Origin: an uncultured Bacilli bacterium
GTDB lineage: Bacteria; Bacillota_I; Bacilli_A; RFN20; CAG-826
NCBI GenBank assembly: GCA_944358755.1
Contig: CALVRY010000039.1
Coordinates: forward strand, 1-9,491
DNA length: 9,491 nt
Direction: 5' to 3'
Part shown: positions 1-7,100 of the stretch, piece after piece
Layout of the letters: each line of letters opens with the position of its first letter
How positions within the stretch are numbered: position 1 is the stretch's first letter
The notes under the pieces: model-generated
The model's database searches: none
The model's input: only the letters and a program-made list of their open reading frames with translations
Told to the model about the DNA's origin: nothing
Position numbers and translations under genes: made by a program

Positions 1-80
1 TTTTACGGACTTTAACGATTAAACCCTATGTAGAGGGTCCTATTTTTGGCCCATTTGTAAAATATTTACGTTTACTTTAA
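1..80 (+). CDS. possible C-terminal end of a plus-strand protein (partial, unrecognised)
   Basis: The frame beginning at base 3 stays open from the window edge to a TAA at 78-80 and gives about 25 residues, including the stretch PYVEGPIFGPFVKYLRLL. The other two plus frames hit stops within about 20 bases, and the minus strand has no usable start here. The stretch is also richer in G and C than the true intergenic sequence next to it, which suits coding DNA. The Pro/Gly-rich hydrophobic end with basic residues would suit a membrane protein, but I do not recognise a family. It would converge on the tRNA operon. A chance open frame this short is quite possible. Confidence 0.35.
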   Translation, partial: LRTLTIKPYVEGPIFGPFVKYLRLL

Positions 81-103
81 AAGAGAAAAATTAGGCATAT
101 AAC

Positions 104-126
104 AAAAAAAGGACTCCATCGTCCCT
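104..126 (-). terminator. intrinsic terminator of the tRNA operon
   Basis: Read on the minus strand, AGGGAC, a six-base loop GATGGA and GTCCTT form a 6-bp stem (one G-T pair), overlapping a run of seven T residues. It lies about 34 bases beyond the CCA end of tRNA-Thr, where the transcript should stop. Read on the plus strand there is no T run after the stem, so it would not clearly stop the possible gene at 1-80. Confidence 0.75.
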
Positions 127-159
127 ATCTATATGAACAAGCCATGCTTGATTTTCTCG

Positions 160-235
160 TGGTGCCTTCTGTCGGACTCGGACCAACCACCTACTGATTA
201 CAAGTCAGTCGCTCTACCAGATGAGCTAAGAAGGC
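160..235 (-). tRNA. tRNA-Thr (anticodon TGT), CCA encoded
   Basis: The minus strand folds into a full cloverleaf. The acceptor GCCTTCT/AGAAGGC is perfect, the D stem is GCTC/GAGC, the anticodon stem is ACTGA/TCAGT with loop CTTGTAA, the T stem is GTTGG/CCGAC, then A73 and CCA. The anticodon TGT (plus-strand bases 200-202) assigns threonine. It is the last of three tRNAs in the operon. Three tertiary positions look odd: the T loop reads TCCGAGT, so base 55 is C instead of the near-universal T, and bases 15 and 48 appear to be T and G instead of the usual purine-pyrimidine Levitt pair. Stems are intact, so I call it a gene, but its function could be weakened. Confidence 0.93.
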
Positions 236-243
236 ATCTTTTT

Positions 244-318
244 TGGTGGGCGTTATTAGGATCGAACTAATGACCTTTTCCGTGTGAAGGAAACGCTCTC
301 CCGCTGAGCTAAACGCCC
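244..318 (-). tRNA. tRNA-Val (anticodon CAC), CCA encoded
   Basis: The minus strand folds into acceptor GGGCGTT/AACGCCC, D stem GCTC/GAGC, anticodon stem TTTCC/GGAAA around loop TTCACAC, variable loop AGGTC, T stem ATTAG/CTAAT with the normal loop TTCGATC, then A73 and CCA. The anticodon CAC (complement of plus-strand 284-286) reads only the GTG valine codon. It is the middle gene of the tRNA operon. A CAC-anticodon valine tRNA is a supplement to the general TAC type, which should be elsewhere in the genome. Confidence 0.95.
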
Positions 319-324
319 ACAATA

Positions 325-334
325 ACGCTCAATT
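325..334 (-). repeat. second copy of the tRNA leader sequence AATTGAGCGT
   Basis: The minus-strand decamer AATTGAGCGT occurs here, just upstream of tRNA-Val, and again at 441-450, just downstream of the -10 box of the tRNA operon. Including the preceding bases, TATAGT and TACATA line up, giving 13 of 16 matches. It looks like a duplicated promoter/leader unit, but this copy has no recognisable -35 box at the right distance inside tRNA-Ile. Confidence 0.45.
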
Positions 335-346
335 TATGTAAATAAT

Positions 347-423
<77 letters not shown>

Positions 424-440
424 ACATCACGTCTTTTTTG

Positions 441-450
441 ACGCTCAATT
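441..450 (-). repeat. first copy of the tRNA leader sequence AATTGAGCGT
   Basis: This copy of the minus-strand decamer follows the -10 box TATAGT directly and probably contains the transcription start of the tRNA operon. The matching copy is at 325-334 in front of tRNA-Val. Confidence 0.45.
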
Positions 451-480
451 ACTATACACCAAACTCAATACTTTAATCAA
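451..480 (-). promoter_or_regulatory. sigma-A-type promoter of the tRNA operon
   Basis: On the minus strand, -35 box TTGATT (480-475) and -10 box TATAGT (456-451) are 18 bases apart. Transcription would start near 444-446, about 22 bases before tRNA-Ile. It is the best consensus match in the gap between cysE and the tRNAs. Confidence 0.6.
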
Positions 481-491
481 GAGTTTTTTTA

Positions 492-517
492 ATGTTTGAG
501 AGCGAATTTCAAAACAT
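492..517. other. imperfect stem-loop just downstream of cysE
   Basis: Plus-strand ATGTTTGA (492-499) and TCAAAACAT (509-517) pair over 8 bp with one bulged base around a 9-base loop. On the minus strand it lies about 28 bases past the cysE stop but is followed by A residues, not T residues. It could protect the 3' end of the cysKE message, but it is not a standard intrinsic terminator. No better terminator for cysE is visible before the tRNA promoter. Confidence 0.3.
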
Positions 518-545
518 CGATATTTCTCTATTTTCTGTAGTATTC

Positions 546-1349
546 TTATTTACACTTTTCTTCAAAATAAGTATTTTTAACAGTTGTATTTGGAGCTACT
601 GATTTTACAACGAAAACATTGCTGCCAATAATGGAGTTTGCACCAATAATTGTGTCGCCACCAAGAATTGATGCTCCACTGTAAATAGTTACATTATCTT
701 CAATCGTTGGATGACGCTTTACTCCATTTAAAGTTCTTCCTTCTTTTAATGAAAGAGCACCTAAAGTAACGCCTTGATAAATTTTAACATTATTTCCGAT
801 TACGGTCGTTTCACCAATTACAATTCCAGTTCCATGGTCTATAAAAAAAGAATCTCCGATTTGGGCGCCCGGATTAATATCAATACCAGTTCTTGTGTGA
901 GCATATTCAGTTAAAACTCGAGCAGGAAATTTTAAACCTTGTAAATAAAATTCATGCGCAATTCGGTAGGCACTAATCGCAACAAAACCAGGATAGGCCG
1001 TAACTACTTCAATATAGTTGTCGCATGCTGGATCCCCTTCATAAATTGCTTTGATATCAAGCAAAAGCTTATTCCTAATTTCTGGCAATTTTTCATAAAT
1101 TTTCTTAAATTTGTTTTCGTAAGAAAAATAACTATCTTTAAAAGCATTTTTAAGATTTAAAACACTTTTATCGATGTATTTATCAATTTCGAATTTGGAA
1201 AATTTTTCGCTATAAAAATCTAAAAACATTGCAAATCTAATGTTTTTATAAAAATTTATAAATTCATCTCGGTCTAATTTCAACCAATCATTTTTCTTTT
1301 CTGTTTGATTCATTGAATCAAATAAACTATCAATAATTTTCTCATTCAT
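546..1349 (-). CDS. cysE: serine O-acetyltransferase (SATase, EpsC-like form)
   Basis: CysE acetylates the hydroxyl of L-serine with acetyl-CoA to make O-acetylserine, the substrate of CysK, in the cytoplasm. About 165 N-terminal residues are helical and contain the family stretch DPACDNYIEVVTAYPGF (residues 106-122, counted from the ATG chosen here). They are followed by a left-handed beta helix of hexapeptide repeats with the catalytic Asp-His pair in FIDHGTG (about D171-H172), the repeat GIVIGETTVIG, and RHPTIEDNV with a second conserved His (about 213). I chose the ATG at 1349, giving 267 residues and an overlap with the cysK stop as ATGAATGA, the usual layout for translational coupling. 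A GTG at 1364 in the same frame would add five residues. All key motifs are present and the length is normal for the longer SATase form. Confidence 0.95.
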   Translation of the reverse strand: MNEKIIDSLFDSMNQTEKKNDWLKLDRDEFINFYKNIRFAMFLDFYSEKFSKFEIDKYIDKSVLNLKNAFKDSYFSYENKFKKIYEKLPEIRNKLLLDIKAIYEGDPACDNYIEVVTAYPGFVAISAYRIAHEFYLQGLKFPARVLTEYAHTRTGIDINPGAQIGDSFFIDHGTGIVIGETTVIGNNVKIYQGVTLGALSLKEGRTLNGVKRHPTIEDNVTIYSGASILGGDTIIGANSIIGSNVFVVKSVAPNTTVKNTYFEEKCK

Positions 1350-2262
1350 ATAAATTTTCCACACTTAAATATCTTTCGCCATTATCAGGTAAAATTATAA
1401 CAACATTTTTACCTTTATATTTATCTTTATCTAAACTTATTGCCGCCTTTAATGCTGCGCCCGATGATATTCCACAAAGTAAGCCTTCTTTTTTTGCTAA
1501 AATTCTTGCACCTTCATAGGCTTCTTCATCTTTCACATCAATTACTCTATCTACGAGTCGCGAATCATAAATTTTTGGCACAAAATTTGGACCAAGGCCT
1601 TGAATTAAATGTCTTCCAGCAAACCCTTTATTTAATAAAGGTGAACTAAAAGGTTCGACTCCAATTACTTCAATATCTTGCTTATATTCTTTAAAACGTT
1701 TCGCGTTTCCAATTAATGTGCCACTTGTGCCAACTCCTGCAAGAAAAACATCAAGTTTTCCTTCTAAATCTTTTAATATTTCCCAAGATGTGGTTTCATA
1801 ATGTGCTTTAACATTACTTTCGTTTTCAAATTGGTGAGCAAGAAAAGAATCTTTATATTTTGTAGCCAATTCTTCAGCCATTTTTACACTTCCAACCATT
1901 CCTTCTTCTTTTTTTGTTAAAATTACTTCGCTTCCATAAGCTTTCATCATTAAAACTCTTTCTTTAGAAGCGTTTTCTGGCATACAAATAATACATTTTA
2001 TGCCAATAGAAGCACAAATCATCGATAAAGAAATACCCATATTTCCACTTGTTGCTTCAATAACAACTGAATTTTTAGTAATTTTTTTCTCTTTTAATGC
2101 GTCATTAATAATAAAATAAGCTGCACGATCTTTTACGCTACCACTTGGATTGTTTCTCTCAAGTTTTGCATATAAAGAAAAACTAAGATTAAAATAATTA
2201 ATAATATTATTTAATTTTAATAAAGGTGTATTTCCAATTGCTTTTTCGATTGATGTATTCAT
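1342..2262 (-). CDS. cysK: cysteine synthase A (O-acetylserine sulfhydrylase)
   Basis: CysK is a PLP enzyme that replaces the acetyl group of O-acetylserine with sulfide to form L-cysteine in the cytoplasm. The 306 residues match the usual family length. The PLP-binding lysine is K44 in NPSGSVKDRAA. The substrate loop TSGNMG lies at 71-76, the QFEN...HYETT region at about 144-157, the phosphate-binding glycine loop GVGTSGT at 176-182, and SSGAA, which contacts the PLP ring nitrogen, at 267-271. It is the first gene of the cysK-cysE operon, so substrate supply and use are co-expressed, and the two proteins can form the cysteine synthase complex. The stop is TGA, overlapping the cysE ATG. There is no Shine-Dalgarno sequence before the ATG and a TATAAT box sits only 6 bases upstream, which suggests a leaderless message. 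Cystathionine beta-synthase is unlikely given the short, single-domain form and the cysE partner. Confidence 0.95.
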   Translation of the reverse strand: MNTSIEKAIGNTPLLKLNNIINYFNLSFSLYAKLERNNPSGSVKDRAAYFIINDALKEKKITKNSVVIEATSGNMGISLSMICASIGIKCIICMPENASKERVLMMKAYGSEVILTKKEEGMVGSVKMAEELATKYKDSFLAHQFENESNVKAHYETTSWEILKDLEGKLDVFLAGVGTSGTLIGNAKRFKEYKQDIEVIGVEPFSSPLLNKGFAGRHLIQGLGPNFVPKIYDSRLVDRVIDVKDEEAYEGARILAKKEGLLCGISSGAALKAAISLDKDKYKGKNVVIILPDNGERYLSVENLYE

Positions 2263-2268
2263 ACAAAC

Positions 2269-2298
2269 ATTATAATTTAATTACTTAAAAAGCGTGAA
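2269..2298 (-). promoter_or_regulatory. cysK promoter, probably giving a leaderless mRNA
   Basis: On the minus strand, TTCACG (2298-2293) and a perfect TATAAT (2274-2269) are 18 bases apart. The -10 box ends only 6 bases before the cysK ATG, so the expected transcription start falls at or next to the A of the ATG. There is no room for a 5' leader, and none of the intergenic bases resembles a T-box or SAM riboswitch. Confidence 0.5.
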
Positions 2299-2326
2299 CA
2301 AAAAGCAAAAATTCCTGAGATATAAA

Positions 2327-2369
2327 TTTAATAAAATCCGAACTTGTTTTATAATTTAATAAGAAAGGA
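2327..2369 (+). promoter_or_regulatory. promoter and ribosome binding site of the DUF308-like gene
   Basis: A perfect TATAAT lies at 2350-2355. Seventeen bases upstream there is only a weak -35 match, TTTAAT (2327-2332). AAAGGA (2364-2369) is a good ribosome binding site, 8 bases before the ATG at 2378. The promoter is divergent from that of cysK in the same 115-base gap. Confidence 0.5.
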
Positions 2370-2377
2370 AAAGATTT

Positions 2378-2908
2378 ATGGCAAGTTCAAATTTATCAAA
2401 AACAAGAGCTCTTAAAATTATTCAAGCAATTCTATTAATTGTTGTTGGTATTTTAATTGCTTGTTCGATTATTAGCCAAGATTTCATCAAATACATTGTT
2501 GGAATTGCTCTTGTAGTTTTAGGTGCTTTTGATTTATTCAGAAGTGTTTACGACACAAAATCGTTTATTATGCCAATTGGTGTAATTGGAGGCGTATTAC
2601 TTGGAATTGGTATCGCAGTAATGTGCGATTATGTCCAACTTATTCAAGTTTTACAAAACATTATTTTCGTCTCTTTAATTGTTTTAGGTAGCTTATTACT
2701 CATTGATTCAATTGTAAAATTAGCTTTAAAACGCACAAATACCGGCATTACAGAATTAATTATTGGCGCAATTTTACTCGTTATTGGAATTTTATTTGTT
2801 TGCATTCCAGAAATGACAGAATATTGTTGGGTCGCCTTTGGTGTTGTTTTAGCACTTTATGGATTGTATAGCTTAGTCATTTCAATTATTGCTATTAGTA
2901 AGAAATAA
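2378..2908 (+). CDS. six-helix membrane protein, HdeD/DUF308-like
   Basis: The 176 residues are mostly hydrophobic, with six likely membrane helices at about 12-32, 37-56, 63-82, 91-116, 124-143 and 148-173. The helices form three similar hairpins: ILLIVVGILIAC (18-29) and ILLVIGILFVC (132-142) open the first and third, and IVLG/VVLG motifs recur in the second helix of each pair. This tandem-hairpin design and length fit the HdeD/DUF308 family, named after an E. coli acid-resistance membrane protein whose biochemical role is unclear. Basic residues at both ends and at 118-119 predict N and C termini inside the cell. There is no signal peptide. It is transcribed alone, from its own promoter to the hairpin at 2929-2957. 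Family assignment is from helix pattern and length, so the function remains unknown. Confidence 0.75.
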   Translation: MASSNLSKTRALKIIQAILLIVVGILIACSIISQDFIKYIVGIALVVLGAFDLFRSVYDTKSFIMPIGVIGGVLLGIGIAVMCDYVQLIQVLQNIIFVSLIVLGSLLLIDSIVKLALKRTNTGITELIIGAILLVIGILFVCIPEMTEYCWVAFGVVLALYGLYSLVISIIAISKK

Positions 2909-2928
2909 AACACAATAAGAAATTAAAT

Positions 2929-2957
2929 AAGTTGATGTCGAAAGACATCAACTTTTT
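2929..2957 (+). terminator. strong intrinsic terminator, possibly bidirectional
   Basis: A perfect 11-bp stem (2929-2939 with 2944-2954) is closed by a GAAA tetraloop and followed by T residues through 2957. It ends the DUF308-like gene, 20 bases past its stop. Read on the minus strand the same stem follows the jetD stop by 16 bases, with a weaker ATTTAATTT tail, so it may also stop the jet operon. No other terminator for jetD is visible. Confidence 0.85.
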
Positions 2958-2973
2958 GTTTGGTTAAAACTCT

Positions 2974-4173
2974 TTAATTTATCGCTTCTTGTTCAAGTTT
3001 TAGATTATTTTCTAGCATATAATCAATTGTTTTCGCTATATTTTGATTCTTTTTAACCTTATCCTTTTCTTTTAAAGATAACAAATTTCTTTTATCTATA
3101 TCGCTTAATGGCTTAGCAAATCGCTTAAATTTTTCTAATGTAATTGAGTCCATATTATATAATTCAAAATCAATTCCTGTCTTTTCTAACAAATCAAAAT
3201 AAATGTTGAAACCGCCCCAATCAATATCGCCGCAATGATAAAATTTTATGTCGTTAGAACTTTCTTTCACTATCTTTAAAAAATTAATTACCTTTTTCGT
3301 TGGATGTCCTTTTGAAAAAACATATAAATAACTAGGATCAGTCAAATAATTGAAAGTGGTTTCGTTTTCTATAGTCATAACTTTATTAACAGAGATATTT
3401 TTTATAAGTCCTTTATTTAAAAAAGTGGAAGGAATAGCAAATACTGAATTTAGTTTATTTAAATCAATAATTTCTCCATTCAAATTTAGTGTTATATTTC
3501 CTTTTACAAGGACAAAACCAGTATTTTTCGTAACATTAAAATAATCGCAGAATTCATAAAAATTGTTAAACTGAAAGTTTGAAAATTGTTTCACACGTTG
3601 GAAAATCAAATCACCATTTTTTTCTAAAATTTTTGAATCTGAGAACAATTTAACAGATAGGTTTCTTAATAAAATTTCTTCTTTATTTGACATAATTCCG
3701 TCTATAGATTTTAGGATAACTTCTAACATTTCATGAGTTTTATAAAGTGATTTGGGAAAATGGAAATTTTCGATTTCATAAAGACATTTTTCTAAAAAAA
3801 CTTGCAAAACCTCATTATTTTTATAAATTTCAATTTTTTCTAATATCAAATTTGTCTCTTCAAAGAGTGCTTTTTTTAAATTTTTCACTTTAAGTATTTT
3901 ATAAATTTCTTCAATTTTTTCAGTGATTAAAATGATTTTAAATTTCGGGGATTCTTCGCCTTCAAAATAAACAAAGCCGCTTTCTTTAAGTTCCTCAAAA
4001 GTTTTTTTGTATTGCTCAAGATTTTCCAGTGATGAAGAATAAAAATTAGATAATATCTCATCTTTTAAACTTAAAAATATTCGCCTTTTATTGTTTGAGT
4101 TATCTTTAAAAGAAGAACTTCTCTCATATTTTTTAACTAGAGATAATAATATTTTTTCACTTAAATTAGTCAT
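2974..4173 (-). CDS. jetD: Wadjet nuclease subunit JetD (Toprim, DUF2220-like)
   Basis: JetD is the DNA-cleaving subunit of Wadjet. In studied systems it dimerises, is related to the topoisomerase VI/Spo11 fold, and cuts DNA after JetABC has fully extruded a small circular molecule. The 399 residues have a helical/winged-helix N-terminal part (about 1-240) and a C-terminal Toprim domain. Visible Toprim elements are the glutamate E269 in TIENETTF, the segment KGHPTKK (288-294), and the acidic pair D316-x-D318 in CGDIDWGGF. The end contains the conserved-looking LEQEAI (393-398). The metal-binding residues expected for cleavage are therefore present. The ATG overlaps the jetC stop by 8 bases (ATGACTAA) and is preceded only by a weak AGAAGA, so translation probably depends on jetC. 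It is last in the operon. A general topoisomerase is unlikely in this context. Confidence 0.9.
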   Translation of the reverse strand: MTNLSEKILLSLVKKYERSSSFKDNSNNKRRIFLSLKDEILSNFYSSSLENLEQYKKTFEELKESGFVYFEGEESPKFKIILITEKIEEIYKILKVKNLKKALFEETNLILEKIEIYKNNEVLQVFLEKCLYEIENFHFPKSLYKTHEMLEVILKSIDGIMSNKEEILLRNLSVKLFSDSKILEKNGDLIFQRVKQFSNFQFNNFYEFCDYFNVTKNTGFVLVKGNITLNLNGEIIDLNKLNSVFAIPSTFLNKGLIKNISVNKVMTIENETTFNYLTDPSYLYVFSKGHPTKKVINFLKIVKESSNDIKFYHCGDIDWGGFNIYFDLLEKTGIDFELYNMDSITLEKFKRFAKPLSDIDKRNLLSLKEKDKVKKNQNIAKTIDYMLENNLKLEQEAIN

Positions 4174-7100
4174 TTTTGTGTAAATCTTCTAAAAGTATTG
4201 CTCTATTGTTACGTTTTACTAAAGCGATTGTTGCATCAAAGTAACTCATCATAATTGAAGCCCTTTGAGATGGGACAACAACTAAAAATTGTTCATTTAA
4301 TGTTTTAAAATACGAGATCATTGCTTCAATACGTTGTTCATCCATATTATTAAATGCTTCATCTAAAATAACCAAACCTAAAGGAGTCTCTCTTTTATTA
4401 AATTGAGACGAAGCATTAAACAATTGTTCAAAACTCGCAGCAATAATAATATAGAAAGGCGTTTGAGTTTCTCCACCACTTTTTTCATTACTAACTTTTG
4501 AAAAGTAAGCAATCTCATTATTACTGTATCTAATTTTGATATCGTAAGACATAAATGAACGATAATCAGTATATTCTTTAAGCTTTCTTTCCTTGTCGCT
4601 TGAATTGTTATTTTCGTCAGTGAAAACCTTAAAAAGTTCTAATAAGGCCTCTTCATCTTTTTTATTTAACTTATTCGAAAAAAGATCTCTTGGTTCAAAA
4701 TCTTCATTCGACATGAAAATATCATAAAAACGGCCAAGTTCTTCGTTTTTGTTTCTTTGAATTATAAATTCATAGACATCTCCATCAGTTCCGAAAGGTT
4801 TACTTTTCAAAACTTTATTTAATTTATTAATATGGTCGTGTTCATCTTGGATAGACTTTCTTATTTTTGAAATATAATCTACTTTAAATCCGTTGATTGC
4901 TTTATTCTCAGCTTCATCAAGTTGCGATTTATATTTACTTAAAGTATTTCTTATTGTTTTATTGTATAAATCTTTAAAGTCTTTAAGTGATTCGATTTTT
5001 GCAGGGAATGTTTCCCCAATTTTTAAATTATATTCTTTCATGCTATCGCAGATAGAATTTTCTAAAGTAATTACTTGGTTATCAATAATTCTTAATTCTT
5101 TTAAAATTAATTCATTTGATAAATTACTAAATGGGACAAAATAAGCAACTCTAATTAGATCAATTCGTGGATTTTCATTAATTTCGTCAAGTTCTAAGTT
5201 AGCTTCATCAGTTTGTTTTGTTAACTCATCAATTAAGATTAAAACTCCTTCTTTTTTCGCTTTTTTCGACGAATTTTCATCATTCAATTTAACAATTAAT
5301 CGATCTTTTTCTGCGATTTTTTCGTCACATTCTTTTATTTTATTCGCAAGTGTTGCTAAATCTTGATTTTCCTTTAACAAGGATTCAATTTCTTTTTCAA
5401 GTTCCTTTAATGATTCACTCTTTTTTGAAAATTCAGGATATACAAATACACCATCAAGACTTAAATAATCAATATTGCTTTTTGATATTAAGTCTAGTTT
5501 TTCCTTAATTTCATTTAAATTACTGCGGATATTGTTAATTCTTTCATTTACTATCTCAATATCACTTAAACATTTTTGAAGTCTTTCTTTAAAACTGTTC
5601 ACACCAATATAAGGCAATTTAACAGTTTTCTTTGCTCTTTGAATAAGCTTATTTTTTAAATAAGCAAAGCCATCATTAGTAATTTCTTCATTTTCAAACG
5701 AAAAAGCTTGGAAATTTTCCTTTTCAAAGGCGTTACCAAGAATAAGTTTACAATATTTTTCAGCGTCAACAGAGTTAAATTCAAAATAGTTATATAAAGA
5801 ATTTTCTTTCACTTCGACTTCATCAGGATATTTATTCAAATCAATCAAAGAAAGCGACTCAAATTTGTCTTTATTTTCGTTATAAATTTTGCTTACAAAG
5901 TTAAAATATCTGCCATTTACAATAATATCAAAACGACGATTGGCTAAAAATTGTTCTAATAAATTTCTCTTGTTTTCGTACTCATTTTTAATTTCGATGT
6001 AACTACATAAAGGACCGATTTCGATATCTTTTCTATATTCTTCGTGGAATTTATTTTTTACTAAATCAACAAAAGAATTTATGTCGATACCAATATCTTT
6101 TTTATAATCGGTTTGGTAATTTTCTAAGTTTTCTTTGGTTTTCAAAAGTTCATTTTTTCGCGAAGTTTCATCTTGAAAAATTCTATCTAGTTCAAGCTTT
6201 CTTTCTTTTAAACTAGGTTCCAAATCTTCTTTCAAAATTTGCTTGTAATTAGCTATTTCAACTAAATAACCCTGCAAATCCCCACTATTTTTAAATTTAT
6301 TCAAATTAATATCAATTCCAAAATACTTAATTATTTGTAAATCTGCATTCAGTTTAGCATTAAAAATATTAAGCTTATTTTCTAAATTTTTAAGTTCAAT
6401 TTTAGTGCGTTCTCTTTGATCAAGCAAGTTTCTATAATGGGTGTTTAAATTATCATTTTCGTAAGCTGTTCTAGTTTTTATTAAATTTGTCTTTTCATTG
6501 TTTTCAAGCTCTATTATCTTACTTAGATTTTCAATTTCTGAACTTAAAATATTAAGTTCCTGCTTCTTTTCTTTATATCTTTTTTCAGCAAAAACTTTCT
6601 TTCTTTGAGCTAAAACGAGATTGTAGCATATTTTCTTATCTTTTAATTGTTCGTATTCATCACCTTTAACGATAATCTTATCAAGAATTTCCTTTTTTTC
6701 TTCTTCTAACTCAACAAGTTTCTTAATCTCTCGGTAGGAACGAATACTAGCGATAAGATTATTTAAATCAATGTCTTTTTCAGGCATTAAATAAGAATAA
6801 ACAAACTCGTTAACATTATCAATCGGTTTAAAAGAAATAGCTTTATTTAAAAGTTCAGAATATGTCGAAGATGAATCATTATAAAGGCTTAAAGCACGAT
6901 GGATTCGAGCACAATTATCTCTTTTACTTCCGTCAAAAATATTTATTTTAATATTTTTATCATTAACTATTTTTGAAAAATCAGCAAAATTATTAACTTT
7001 TAAATTATTGCTTTCATCTTTGTTCAAATATAATGAATCATCAATTTTGGTTCTTAAAAGTTGGTAAAATCTTTCGACGGCGGTTTTATTGCCTTTTACA

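Noticed and set aside
23..52. Short hairpins such as ACCCT...AGGGT followed by TATTTTT
   Set aside because: The possible stems are 5 bp and mutually exclusive, and they fall inside the likely coding stretch at 1-80, so a terminator there is not convincing.
461..486. Inverted repeat AAACTC...GAGTTT followed by T residues, looking like a plus-strand terminator
   Set aside because: The stem is 6 bp with a 14-base loop, no plus-strand gene ends there, and it overlaps the -35 box of the tRNA promoter. It is more likely chance in AT-rich DNA, though an operator cannot be excluded.
1336..1349. TGA read as tryptophan (Mycoplasma code)
   Set aside because: cysK ends in TGA exactly where the family ends and where cysE begins. 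The long jet genes use TGG for Trp and contain no in-frame TGA.
954..1649. Plus-strand open frames of 68 and 69 codons opposite cysE and cysK
   Set aside because: They lie antisense to well-supported genes, have no ribosome binding site or recognisable domain, and arise from the complementary strand of coding sequence. The same holds for the plus-strand frames at 3350-3544, 4893-5144 and 8885-9070 inside the jet genes.
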